From CAZYVA01 sp964650695 (lineage in GTDB: Bacteria > Bacillota > Clostridia > Lachnospirales > Lachnospiraceae), in NCBI GenBank assembly GCA_964650695.1, contig CAZYVA010000003.1, positions 1-62,205 on the forward strand: a stretch of DNA of 62,205 bases, read 5' to 3'. This document shows positions 32,492 to 40,263 of this stretch, one piece after another (position 1 is the first letter of the stretch; each line of letters starts with the position of its first letter). The notes beneath the pieces are model-generated. The model had not been told where the DNA came from. It did not search any database and saw nothing but the letters and a program-made list of their open reading frames with translations. A program made the translations under genes and the position numbers.

Positions 32492-32524
32492 AATAGCTGT
32501 GGCTTGCAAACGCAGGCTGTACAT

Positions 32525-32597
32525 GCCGGAATAGCTCAGTTGGCAGAGCACTTCACTCGTAATGAAGGGGTCGTCAGTTCAAGTCTGATTTCCGGCT
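32525..32597 (+). tRNA. tRNA-Thr (anticodon CGU)
   Basis: 73-nt cloverleaf: acceptor stem GCCGGAA pairs with TTCCGGC, D-arm AGCTCAGTTGGCAGAGC, anticodon stem-loop CTTCACTCGTAATGAAG with anticodon CGT, T-arm GTCAGTTCAAGTCTGAT (loop TTCAAGT), discriminator T. CCA is not encoded. A T-run follows immediately (TTTTTTT), which may terminate transcription. It reads ACG codons. Confidence 0.96.
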
Positions 32598-32609
32598 TTT
32601 TTTATGGCT

Positions 32610-33491
32610 TTATTTTTGCTTCCCCGTGTGTACCATCACTTGCCTGTAGGGGATTTCAATTCCATTTTCATCCAGCGCCAGCTTTATATTTTCCAGTATC
32701 CGCCACCGTGCGGGCCAGAAATCTTCATTGTCTACCCATGCCCTCAAGCCTAATTCCACCGCGCTTTCACCAAGTTCCGCCACAAAAACACGGATCTCCC
32801 CGTCCTTGTGGACGGCCGCGTCCTCTTTCAGGATCTGAAGCAGCACCTCTTTCGCCCGCCCCAGGTCCGACTCGTAAGCAATCCCAACCCGAAGATCTAA
32901 CTGCCTTCTCTGTTCAGCCGAGACATTCGTCAGGCTGTTATTCGTCAATGTCCCGTTGGGGATGACAATCACTTTTTGGTCGATCGTGACAAGCTTTGTA
33001 TAAAAGATCTGGATTTCCTCCACAGTGCCTTCATTTCCATTCGTGTGCTCGATGATATAGTCCCCCACCTTGAATGGCTTCAAAATCAGTATCAAGACGC
33101 CGCCCGCCAGGTTGGAAAGGCTCCCTTGCAGCGCAAGCCCTACCGCGACGCCCGCCGATGCAATCACTGCAGCCACAGAAGCCGTGTCCACCCCAAATTG
33201 GGTAGCTATGGAAACAAGCAAAAGCAAATACAGCCCGATCTTCAGGCAGGAATCCACAAACTGCCCCACGCCCTTGTCCGCTCCGGAGCGGGCAAACGAC
33301 CGGGATACAATTTTCCGGACCCATCCGATCAGCATACGCCCGATAAAGAAAAACAACAAGGCCGCAACGACGCGCAGTCCAAAGGAAACCAAATCCGGGA
33401 TATGCGCTTGGATATAAGCCGTAACCTGCCCAACGTCTTTCACCGCTTCCTGTGTCGCCTGGACGACTTCATTCGTTGCCTCTTCTGTCAT
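32610..33491 (-). CDS. Mechanosensitive channel of small conductance (MscS family)
   Basis: Membrane channel that opens under hypo-osmotic stress. In 293 residues: three hydrophobic helices (about 33-53, 73-95, 105-135), the pore-lining TM3 region GVAVGLALQGSLSNLAGG, then the beta-domain block KPFKVGDYI and VIPNGTLTN, and a C-terminal alpha/beta domain. The ATG at 33491 has GGGAAAGGAG upstream and overlaps the pgeF stop (ATGA), so it is translationally coupled. Close to the tRNA-Thr gene, convergent. Confidence 0.92.
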   Translation of the reverse strand: MTEEATNEVVQATQEAVKDVGQVTAYIQAHIPDLVSFGLRVVAALLFFFIGRMLIGWVRKIVSRSFARSGADKGVGQFVDSCLKIGLYLLLLVSIATQFGVDTASVAAVIASAGVAVGLALQGSLSNLAGGVLILILKPFKVGDYIIEHTNGNEGTVEEIQIFYTKLVTIDQKVIVIPNGTLTNNSLTNVSAEQRRQLDLRVGIAYESDLGRAKEVLLQILKEDAAVHKDGEIRVFVAELGESAVELGLRAWVDNEDFWPARWRILENIKLALDENGIEIPYRQVMVHTGKQK

Positions 33492-34390
33492 AGGTGCTCC
33501 TTTCCCTCTCCAGGGCGCTGCACGCACGAGTGGATGCCCGGCGCCGCAGCGCATCTTTCATCCCTCAAGGCCAGGAAAGCGCTGAGGTTCCCTCTCTTCT
33601 CCCCCATACTCCGATGGGAAAATAAAAGCCCAGGATTGCAATGTGTACAAAGGTTCGTCACCACCATATGCTCTGGCAGGACGCCGGATTCCAAAAATAC
33701 CAGTTCGTTTGCCCGCCAGAGGTCAAGCTGGTATTTCCCGTTTTCTTTCTTATAAAACAATTCTTTCCAGACAGCCGGGCGGAAATGCCGCCGGAACTGT
33801 TCGACGACATCCTCGCTGACCTCATAACAATCCTGGCAGATCGATGGGCCGACCGCTGCCAGCAGATCCGATGGCTGGCATCCGTATATATCCCGCATTT
33901 TCTCTATCGTTACTTTTCCGATCTTATGGACCGTCCCGCGCCATCCGGAATGGCTGAGGCCAATCACTTTTTTCACTGGATCCACAAAATAAAGCGGCAC
34001 GCAGTCCGCAAAGAACGTCACAAGGCAGATGCCCGGCACGTCCGTCACCATGCCATCCGTATCCATGAACTGCTTTCCACGGTCTTTTTCCTCCACCACG
34101 GCAACATTCGCCGTATGCGTCTGGTACGTATAGGTAAAATCTTCCACCCTTACGCCGAGCGCCCCGGCAATCCGTCTTTTGTTTTCCGCGATATCCGCCG
34201 GATTATCCCCACGGGTCGCGCTGATGTTCATGGAGGACCAGCAGCCTTTGCTGACCCCTCCCAGCCTGGTGGAAAAACCATGGCGGACGATCCCCGAACG
34301 TTCCAATAACGGGTAAGCCAGATACGGCACGCCATTTACCTCTTTTTCCATGAAAATCCGTTTTTGGTTTTTATATTTCAGGCCCAGCAT
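33488..34390 (-). CDS. pgeF: Peptidoglycan editing factor / YfiH-type multicopper-like laccase-domain protein
   Basis: Member of the DUF152/YlmD family; homologues show purine nucleoside phosphorylase/adenosine deaminase or laccase activity, and E. coli YfiH removes mis-incorporated residues from peptidoglycan precursors. About 300 residues with the conserved HGFSTRLGG (about 36-44), FFADCVPLYF (catalytic Cys) and LSHSGWRGT (zinc His), and the late CTHC. The start is uncertain: 34390 (MLGLKYKN, GGGGTGG upstream) or 34351 (MEKEVNG). It overlaps mscS by 4 nt. Confidence 0.88.
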   Translation of the reverse strand: MLGLKYKNQKRIFMEKEVNGVPYLAYPLLERSGIVRHGFSTRLGGVSKGCWSSMNISATRGDNPADIAENKRRIAGALGVRVEDFTYTYQTHTANVAVVEEKDRGKQFMDTDGMVTDVPGICLVTFFADCVPLYFVDPVKKVIGLSHSGWRGTVHKIGKVTIEKMRDIYGCQPSDLLAAVGPSICQDCYEVSEDVVEQFRRHFRPAVWKELFYKKENGKYQLDLWRANELVFLESGVLPEHMVVTNLCTHCNPGLLFSHRSMGEKRGNLSAFLALRDERCAAAPGIHSCVQRPGEGKEHL

Positions 34391-34430
34391 TTTTCCACCC
34401 CATTTTCGTGTATATAAAAACTCTGACCCG

Positions 34431-34859
34431 CTATCCAGCATAAGGAAACGCATTCCGGTAATGCGCCCACTTTCCTCCTTCGATGCTGATCACATCAAAG
34501 CGGCATGCTGCCCCTGTCCGTTTTGTCCGGCAAAGGTAAGCCAAGGCGCATCTGGAAATGGTTCTTTGTTTTTTGAATGTCACCGCTTCATAAGGATGGC
34601 CCTTCGCGCCATCCCTGCGGTACTTCACCTCGCAAAACACGATGGTCGCGCCATCCCTGGCAATCAAATCGATTTCTCCGCCCTTGCAGCGGAAATTATA
34701 CTCCAAAACCTGATATCCTTTCCGCTCCAGGTAAGCGCCCGCCTCCTGTTCATAGGAAGCCCCTACCGCCCGGCTGTTCCATCTTACCGAAGGGCTCTTT
34801 TGCCCTGGCGTCTGGTTTTTCTTGATTTGTTGTTTCATCCTTGCTTTTTCGTATGACAT
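34431..34859 (-). CDS. YraN-family (UPF0102) putative endonuclease
   Basis: 142-residue protein with a basic 30-residue N-terminus and the PD-(D/E)XK-like nuclease fold of the YraN family: EQEAGAYLERKGYQVLEYNF (about 38-57), GGEIDLIARDG with the catalytic Asp, and FCEVKYRR with the EVK motif (about 76). The biological role is unknown; it usually sits next to rnhB, as here (69 nt downstream). No strong ribosome binding site is seen at the chosen ATG; MKQQ, seven codons in, is an alternative. Confidence 0.87.
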   Translation of the reverse strand: MSYEKARMKQQIKKNQTPGQKSPSVRWNSRAVGASYEQEAGAYLERKGYQVLEYNFRCKGGEIDLIARDGATIVFCEVKYRRDGAKGHPYEAVTFKKQRTISRCALAYLCRTKRTGAACRFDVISIEGGKWAHYRNAFPYAG

Positions 34860-34928
34860 GGCGGTATGGCCCGGATGTCCGGATGCGGGGGCGCAAGAGA
34901 TTCCCGTGCAGCGGCCACGCTTACGGGC

Positions 34929-35591
34929 TTATGCTGTAAATTTCCTGATGAATGACCGCCGGTGGATCCGCGTCCCACCGAGTTTCCGGATTGCCTCGAT
35001 ATGCTCTTTTGTCCCATAGCCCTTATGCTTCGCAAACCCATATCCTGGAAACTCTTTGTCCAATCCGATCATCAGCCGGTCCCTCGTCACCTTGGCAACA
35101 ATGCTGGCAGCCGCGATGGAAACACTTTTCGCGTCTCCTTTGATGATTGGGATCTGCTTAATCTCTATCCCCGGAATGGTCACCGCGTCGTTTAGCAGCA
35201 GCCCTGGACGGACCGAAAGACGGCGAACGGCCTCCCTCATTGCTTCATAAGTCGCCTGCAGGATATTGATTTCGTCAATCCTCTCCGGCGAAACGCTCCC
35301 AACCCCTACGGCAACCGCCTTTTCCATGATTTCATTGTAGAGAAGCTCCCGTTTTTTTTCGGAAAGCTTTTTTGAATCATTTAGATAGAGAATCGTCTCC
35401 CCCTTTGGAAGAATCACCGCGCCCGCCGTCACCGGGCCGGCCAGCGGCCCCCTGCCCGCCTCATCTATACCGCAGATATACGGGATGTCCCGGTACCGCT
35501 CCTCATAAACGCTCATTTCCTTCAGCCGGAGCAGTTCCTTGTCCAGCCTGTCCTTTTGCTTCTTCTGTTTTTCTTCTTCCTTCTTATTCAT
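34929..35591 (-). CDS. rnhB: Ribonuclease HII
   Basis: Cleaves the RNA strand of RNA-DNA hybrids and single ribonucleotides in DNA. In 220 residues a charged helical N-terminal extension (1-35) is followed by CGIDEAGRGPLAGPV (about 40-54, catalytic DE), the LNDSKKLSEKKRE block, KGDAKSVSIAAASIVAKVTRD and GYGFAKHKGYGT. It overlaps the lepB stop by 8 nt. Confidence 0.95.
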   Translation of the reverse strand: MNKKEEEKQKKQKDRLDKELLRLKEMSVYEERYRDIPYICGIDEAGRGPLAGPVTAGAVILPKGETILYLNDSKKLSEKKRELLYNEIMEKAVAVGVGSVSPERIDEINILQATYEAMREAVRRLSVRPGLLLNDAVTIPGIEIKQIPIIKGDAKSVSIAAASIVAKVTRDRLMIGLDKEFPGYGFAKHKGYGTKEHIEAIRKLGGTRIHRRSFIRKFTA

Positions 35592-36153
35592 GTTTGATAA
35601 ACCCTATCTTGTCAAACGGGTAAATCCTTACCCATGCCCTGCCCAGCAGATCCTTCCGGGTAAGCACCCCCACGCTTGGGTCGCGGCTGTCCTGGCTGTG
35701 GTTACGGTTGTCGCCCAGCACAAAATATTCATCCTCCCCCAGTTTAATCGGCTCGGCGGCAATCCCCGCGTTCTCCATGGCTTCCGCCCCATAAATATCG
35801 GATTCCAGGAGTTCACCGTTGATGTAGACCGATCCATCCGCCACCTGCACCGTATCGCCCGGCAGTCCGATGATACGTTTGATATAATATGTATGTTCTT
35901 CGTATTTATATGGGAACACGATAATATCAAAACGGCTTGGGTCGCGGAAACGGTACGATATCTTATCCACGATCAGATTGTCCCCGTCCTGCAATGTATA
36001 CTCCATAGACTGCCCGCTCACCCTTGTCCGCTGCCCAATGAAAGTGATGATCAGCCAAGTCAACGCAGCAATCACGAAAATATACATGACCCATCCAAGA
36101 AGTTGCCGCATCACGGACTTTGGCTCCTCTTCTTTCTTATTTTTCCCTGCCAT
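35584..36153 (-). CDS. lepB: Signal peptidase I (first copy)
   Basis: Membrane-anchored serine protease releasing exported proteins. The 189-residue protein has one N-terminal membrane helix (about 18-39). The catalytic dyad is intact: Ser49 in SGQSMEYTL and Lys92 in YYIKRIIGLPGD. GDNRNHSQDSR is box E. It lies downstream of rbgA (42 nt) and overlaps rnhB. A second, divergent copy is at 37080-37769. Confidence 0.95.
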   Translation of the reverse strand: MAGKNKKEEEPKSVMRQLLGWVMYIFVIAALTWLIITFIGQRTRVSGQSMEYTLQDGDNLIVDKISYRFRDPSRFDIIVFPYKYEEHTYYIKRIIGLPGDTVQVADGSVYINGELLESDIYGAEAMENAGIAAEPIKLGEDEYFVLGDNRNHSQDSRDPSVGVLTRKDLLGRAWVRIYPFDKIGFIKHE

Positions 36154-36195
36154 TATTCCATTTCCCTTTCCTTGTAAGCCGTCCTCATACAGTGT

Positions 36196-37065
36196 TCACC
36201 GTGATCCGGCCCCCAGCCCTGGAAAACCCGGATATTCCAGTGTCACCCTTCCTAGCTTCCCATTGCGGAAATCATCCAGCAAAAGGGCCGCCGCTTTTTC
36301 AGTATCCAACTCATTGCCCCGTATCAGGCAATGCCTGGCATCTGCGATCCCAAGAAGCATCTTGTATACATCCTGCTCCTCTGAAACCCGGTACTTTGCT
36401 TCTAAAAGCCCCTTCTGGCCCTGTTTTAAAATCCGTATCAGTTGGAGCGCGAGCTCCTGTGTGTTCAGGATCTCATCTTTGATCGATCCAACCAACGCCA
36501 GATGGAGCCCGACCGTCTGATCCTCAAATTTCGGCCATAAGACCCCAGGAGTATCTAAAAGCTCCACCTTTTTGTTCAGGCGGATCCACTGTTTTCCTTT
36601 TGTCACACCTGGCTTATTCCCGGTCCTGGCACAGGCTTTCCCCGCCAGGGAATTGATGAACGTGGACTTCCCCACGTTCGGGATCCCGACCACCATCGCA
36701 CGCACCGGACGGTTTAAGATCCCTCTTTTCCGGTCGCGCTCCATCTTTTCTTTGCAAGCCTCAGCAATCGTTCCCTCGATGGATTTCAAGCCGCCGCCTC
36801 TTTTTGCGTTCACTTTTACGGCGGAATAACCCCTTGCCTGAAAATGATCCGCCCAGGCGTCATTCCATTTTTCCTCCGCCAAATCCGCCTTATTCAGCAG
36901 CACCAGCCTTGCTTTCTGCTTGCCAAGCTCATCAAGGTCCGGGTTGCGGCTACTGGATGGGATACGGGCGTCCACCAGCTCAATAACCAGATCAACGAGT
37001 TTCATGTTTTCCTGCATCATGCGCTTAGCTTTTGTCATGTGGCCAGGATACCACTGGAAATACAT
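36196..37065 (-). CDS. rbgA: Ribosome biogenesis GTPase (RbgA/YlqF)
   Basis: Circularly permuted GTPase needed for late 50S assembly. In 289 residues the motifs appear in permuted order: G4 LLNKADL (about 63-69), G1 GIPNVGKSTFINSLAG (about 124-139), G3 DTPGVLWPKF. The N-terminal MYFQWYPGHMTKAKRMM is characteristic of the family. The start at 37065 has GGAGGA upstream. It lies between the two signal peptidase genes and near rplS, the usual context. Confidence 0.95.
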   Translation of the reverse strand: MYFQWYPGHMTKAKRMMQENMKLVDLVIELVDARIPSSSRNPDLDELGKQKARLVLLNKADLAEEKWNDAWADHFQARGYSAVKVNAKRGGGLKSIEGTIAEACKEKMERDRKRGILNRPVRAMVVGIPNVGKSTFINSLAGKACARTGNKPGVTKGKQWIRLNKKVELLDTPGVLWPKFEDQTVGLHLALVGSIKDEILNTQELALQLIRILKQGQKGLLEAKYRVSEEQDVYKMLLGIADARHCLIRGNELDTEKAAALLLDDFRNGKLGRVTLEYPGFPGLGAGSR

Positions 37066-37079
37066 ACTGTTCCTCCCTG

Positions 37080-37769
37080 TCATCGATCGCGGAGAACGCC
37101 GAAATGCTCCCCTAAAGAAAGGACAAACCATGCCTTTCCGTAAATATAGCTGCGTTTTACATTGCCGACATCCGCATTTCTGCTGTCCTCACTGTTTTTC
37201 CTGTTATCCCCTAACACAAAATATTCATCGGAAGCAAGCTGAACCGCCCCGGAAGCAAGTCCGGCATCGGGAATCTCCGACACTTCGTAATCTTCCGTTA
37301 ATTTCTCTCCGTTGATAAAGATACTGTTCCCGATAATCTCCACCGTCTCTCCCGGCATACCAATGATACGCCGGATAGAATAGTGTGAAGCGCTGCGGCC
37401 CTCTGGTTTAAATACGATAATGTCCCCCCGCTCCGGAACAGAAATATTGTAAATAAACCGATTGACCAGCACGGTTTCTTTATTGTCCAGTATGGGCCTC
37501 ATGGAATCCCCCGCCATGCGCACCCTCTGCCCAAAAGACCAGACAAAGGCGAATGCCAGCAGGCAGACCGCCAGGATCTTAACCGCCCACCTCCGGATTG
37601 CCGGAAGCATCAGGGACTTTGCATGCAGCCACCCTCTCCAATCACTGTCCGCAAGGAGTTCCTGGCGCATCTGGCGGCGGAGCAGTTTCCTTCTTCTTTT
37701 TTCTATTTCGGCGCCTTTCTTACTCTGGCGTTGTCTTTTTCTCCATTTCCCGTATTTTTTCTCTCTCAT
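37080..37769 (-). CDS. Signal peptidase I-like protein with Arg at the catalytic Lys position
   Basis: S26-family protein of about 229 residues. A very basic N-terminus (1-60) precedes one membrane helix (about 62-80). Ser89 in MAGDSMRPIL is the nucleophile, and box E GDNRKNSEDSRNAD is present. The conserved general-base position reads HYSIRRIIGMPGE, with Arg133 (codon CGG) where the neighbouring copy has Lys92 (YYIKRIIGLPGD); the Ser-to-base spacing is the same (44 versus 43). Either activity is altered or lost, or Arg is tolerated. The start is uncertain (ATG 37769, or a GTG 18 codons upstream). Between rplS and rbgA. Confidence 0.88.
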   Translation of the reverse strand: MREKKYGKWRKRQRQSKKGAEIEKRRRKLLRRQMRQELLADSDWRGWLHAKSLMLPAIRRWAVKILAVCLLAFAFVWSFGQRVRMAGDSMRPILDNKETVLVNRFIYNISVPERGDIIVFKPEGRSASHYSIRRIIGMPGETVEIIGNSIFINGEKLTEDYEVSEIPDAGLASGAVQLASDEYFVLGDNRKNSEDSRNADVGNVKRSYIYGKAWFVLSLGEHFGVLRDR

Positions 37770-37826
37770 GCGTCCAAAAACAAAAAGGACAATTACAATA
37801 TGTAGCTGTCCCTTCCTTTTCACTGC

Positions 37827-38171
37827 TTATTTTATCAGTTCTTTCACTTTCGCTCTCTTTCCAACACGCTCCCTCAGGTAGAACAGCTTCGCCCGCCTGA
37901 CTTTTCCTCTTCGGACCACTTCAACCTTCTCAACATTCGGTGAGTACAGCGGCCACGTCTTTTCTACGCCGACACCGTTTGAATTTTTACGGACGGTGAA
38001 AGTCGTCCTTGCGCTTCCGCCTTGCTTTTTAATGACGATCCCTTCAAAAACCTGGATCCTTTCACGGTTTCCCTCTTTAATCTTACCATAAACTTTTACC
38101 GTATCTCCTACACGGAACGGAGCAACCTCTTTCAACTGCTCCGCTTCGATATTTCTGATAATATCATTCAT
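37827..38171 (-). CDS. rplS: 50S ribosomal protein L19
   Basis: Large-subunit protein at the subunit interface. The 114-residue length is standard; FRVGDTVKVYGKIKEGNRER, VFEGIVIKKQGG and WPLYSPNVEKVEVVRRGKVR are diagnostic. It has its own strong promoter (38253-38281) inside the 3' end of trmD and a leader of about 75 nt, besides probable readthrough from the trmD cluster. Confidence 0.98.
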   Translation of the reverse strand: MNDIIRNIEAEQLKEVAPFRVGDTVKVYGKIKEGNRERIQVFEGIVIKKQGGSARTTFTVRKNSNGVGVEKTWPLYSPNVEKVEVVRRGKVRRAKLFYLRERVGKRAKVKELIK

Positions 38172-38252
38172 GCTGCGTGACCTCCTTTATTTGCGCGGAT
38201 GTTCGTAATACGTTCTGTAACAGCGGACCATCTTTTTTCCACAACATACTGT

Positions 38253-38281
38253 ACTATAGCATATTTGACGGGCGGTTTCAA
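38253..38281 (-). promoter_or_regulatory. Sigma-A-type promoter of rplS
   Basis: On the minus strand TTGAAA (38276-38281), 17 nt, TATAGT (38253-38258); the -35 overlaps the trmD stop codon. Confidence 0.72.
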
Positions 38282-39003
38282 GTAGAATCCGCCAGCTTCT
38301 TCTCCTGCTCCGTCAAGTCTGCCTTCTCAAGCAGGTCCGGGCGGTTCTTCACTGTGCGGAGCACCGACTGCTCCCGCCGCCATTGCTCCACATTTGCATG
38401 GTGGCCGGATAAAAGCACCGGGGGCACACGTTTCCCGTGCCAGACTTCCGGCCTGGAATACTGCGGGTATTCCAGCAGGCTGCCCTGGAAGGACTCGGAC
38501 TCCGGGGAATCGCCGTTGTGCAGGACGCCCGGTACAAGACGGGAAATGGCGTCAATCATGATCATAGCAGGCAGTTCCCCGCCTGTCACTACATAATCCC
38601 CAATCGATACGTAGTCTGTCACGATCTCTTCCAGCACCCGCTCATCGATGCCTTCATAATGCCCGCAAAGGAACACAAGCTCTTTCTCTTTTGCAAGCTC
38701 TTTTGCCATCCCCTGATGGAAAGTCTGCCCCTGCGGGGACAGGTAAATCACACGGGGCGGCTTCTTTTGGAGTTTTTCCTCTACTGCACGGTAACACTGG
38801 TACACCGGTTCCGCTTGCATCAGCATCCCGGCCCCGCCTCCGTAAGGATAATCATCCACACTCTGATGTTTATTAAATGCATAATCGCGGATATTGGCCG
38901 TCTCTACCCGGATCAGGCCGTTATTGAGCGCCCGCCCGATAATGCTGGCCTGCAGGCCGCCTTGCACCATTTCCGGGAAAAGCGTCATAACATAAAAATC
39001 CAT
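38278..39003 (-). CDS. trmD: tRNA (guanine(37)-N1)-methyltransferase
   Basis: Methylates G37 next to the anticodon in tRNAs with G36, preventing frameshifts. The 241-residue SPOUT-class protein has the knotted SAM site in LCGHYEGIDERV (about 112-123) and SIGDYVVTGGELPAMIMIDA, with LSPQGQTFHQGMAKELA before it. The N-terminal MDFYVMTLFPEMV is standard. It follows rimM in the rpsP-khpA-rimM-trmD-rplS order. Confidence 0.97.
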   Translation of the reverse strand: MDFYVMTLFPEMVQGGLQASIIGRALNNGLIRVETANIRDYAFNKHQSVDDYPYGGGAGMLMQAEPVYQCYRAVEEKLQKKPPRVIYLSPQGQTFHQGMAKELAKEKELVFLCGHYEGIDERVLEEIVTDYVSIGDYVVTGGELPAMIMIDAISRLVPGVLHNGDSPESESFQGSLLEYPQYSRPEVWHGKRVPPVLLSGHHANVEQWRREQSVLRTVKNRPDLLEKADLTEQEKKLADST

Positions 39004-39048
39004 AGCATCACCTATCCTGTCGGTGCAAAAAAATCCGTTTCCCGGCGC

Positions 39049-39555
39049 TTATACAAGCCCGTCCAGCAGGTGGATTTTCATTTCCCGCTTCCGGACGTCC
39101 ACCTGTAAGATACACTGCCGGATAGCCGGGACAAGCACTTCCCCGTATTTCTCCGCCGCGATCACATACACATCGTTCGCCCCGGTCGTCAGCACATCCT
39201 TCAATGTCCCAAAATGCGCGCCGTCCTCGGTTACAACATCCATGCCAACCATATCCGCTATGAAATACTCATCTTCCTCCAGCTTTACAGCATCCTTGCG
39301 TTCCACCAGCAAAGGGCATCGCTTATACTTCTCCACGTCATCGATACAGTCAAGCCCTTTGAATTTCAAAACGGCAAACCGCTTCACGAACTTCACGGAC
39401 ACAACCTCCAGCCGAAGTTCTCCGCCTCCGGTTTGCAGTATGACTTCTTCCAGCTCCCGGAAACGATGTGGGTCATCCGTCGTCGGAAAGACCTTGACCT
39501 CCCCGCGGATACCGTGCGTCTGGGTAATGACTCCTATCTGTAATCGGTCTTCCAT
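39049..39555 (-). CDS. rimM: 16S rRNA processing protein RimM
   Basis: 30S maturation factor binding S19 and the 16S head domain. The 168-residue protein has the N-terminal RimM domain starting IGVITQTHGIRGEVKVFP (about 6-23) and a C-terminal PRC-barrel with DVLTTGANDVYVI and LVPAIRQCILQVDV. It lies 36 nt after khpA and 45 nt before trmD. Confidence 0.95.
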   Translation of the reverse strand: MEDRLQIGVITQTHGIRGEVKVFPTTDDPHRFRELEEVILQTGGGELRLEVVSVKFVKRFAVLKFKGLDCIDDVEKYKRCPLLVERKDAVKLEEDEYFIADMVGMDVVTEDGAHFGTLKDVLTTGANDVYVIAAEKYGEVLVPAIRQCILQVDVRKREMKIHLLDGLV

Positions 39556-39591
39556 ACATACCCCTGTCCGGATTGACTACAAAACAGCTCC

Positions 39592-39822
39592 TTAGTCCAC
39601 AATGTCTACGATCACTTTCCTGTCGTCTTTCGCGGCCGCCGCTTTTACGACATTACGGATGGCCTTTGCAATACGGCCTTGTTTCCCGATAATTTTGCCC
39701 ATATCAGAATCCGCCACACGCACTTCCAGGATCGTTGTCTTTTTTTCTTCTTTTTCCGCCACGGCAACCTCTTCCGGATGGTCCACCAAAGCCTTTGCAA
39801 TCACTTCTACTAATTCTTTCAT
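39592..39822 (-). CDS. khpA: KH-domain RNA-binding protein KhpA (YlqC family)
   Basis: 76-residue protein with one type II KH domain. DSDMGKIIGKQGRIAKAIRN (about 38-57) contains the GxxG loop (GKQG). In Firmicutes KhpA pairs with KhpB/Jag as a global RNA chaperone. It sits between rpsP (21 nt) and rimM. Confidence 0.94.
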   Translation of the reverse strand: MKELVEVIAKALVDHPEEVAVAEKEEKKTTILEVRVADSDMGKIIGKQGRIAKAIRNVVKAAAAKDDRKVIVDIVD

Positions 39823-39843
39823 TTTCTTCAGCCCCCGGATCGT

Positions 39844-40086
39844 TTATTTTTCAATGCCTGCAATTTTAAAGATCTTGCTGACCGTCGCTGTCGGCTGTGC
39901 GCCTGTATTCAGCCATTTTTTCGCCGCTTCCTCATTCACCTTGATCGCGCTTGGCTCACAGGTCGGGTCATAGGTCCCAATTTCTTCAATAAAGCGCCCG
40001 TCTCTTGGAGCCCTGGAATCCGCCACGATGATCCTGTAGAAAGGCGCTTTCTTTTTTCCCATTCTTCTCAATCTGATTTTTACCAT
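39844..40086 (-). CDS. rpsP: 30S ribosomal protein S16
   Basis: Small-subunit assembly protein. With the start at 40086 (MVKIRLRRMGKKKAPFYRI) it is 80 residues, the normal size. GGAGG lies just upstream. A longer in-frame reading of 41 codons passes through the R1 repeat and is rejected. An R1 hairpin (40117-40142) ends 30 nt upstream of the start codon. Confidence 0.97.
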   Translation of the reverse strand: MVKIRLRRMGKKKAPFYRIIVADSRAPRDGRFIEEIGTYDPTCEPSAIKVNEEAAKKWLNTGAQPTATVSKIFKIAGIEK

Positions 40087-40116
40087 TGCTTTACCCTCCA
40101 TAAAAATAAATTTCCC

Positions 40117-40142
40117 GTATTTGTCCAGTACTTCACAGTTAC
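40117..40142 (-). repeat. R1 hairpin copy upstream of rpsP
   Basis: On the minus strand GTAACTGT, loop GAAGTACTGG, ACAAATAC. The loop is conserved while the right arm is partly degenerate. In the ffh-rpsP gap, 30 nt before the rpsP start. Confidence 0.75.
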
Positions 40143-40263
40143 GGCTTGCTTGTTTTTGTGCCAGGGAATCTTTTTCCATCCATTTCCCATGCACGTATAT
40201 ATAACGCACTTTGTGCGGTATATGCCATTTTCCGGGATGCCGCCGTCCGTAAAAAGCCGCCGC

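Larger units (their letters stand above)
31977..32524. other. Repeat-rich intergenic region between mutS and tRNA-Thr
   Basis: No gene is supported. On the mutS side (32026-32110) there are nested palindromes (GGCCAAAAGGC, CCGCC/GGCGG, GGCTTTGG/CCAAAGCC) resembling degenerate R3 modules. Weak promoter-like sequence for mutS lies near 32144-32174. Then come an R2 copy (32252-32276), an R4 copy (32337-32419) and the tRNA promoter (32464-32491). Confidence 0.6.

Noticed and set aside
32525..32610. Integration site in the tRNA-Thr gene
   Set aside because: No duplicated tRNA 3' end, integrase or foreign-looking genes lie nearby.
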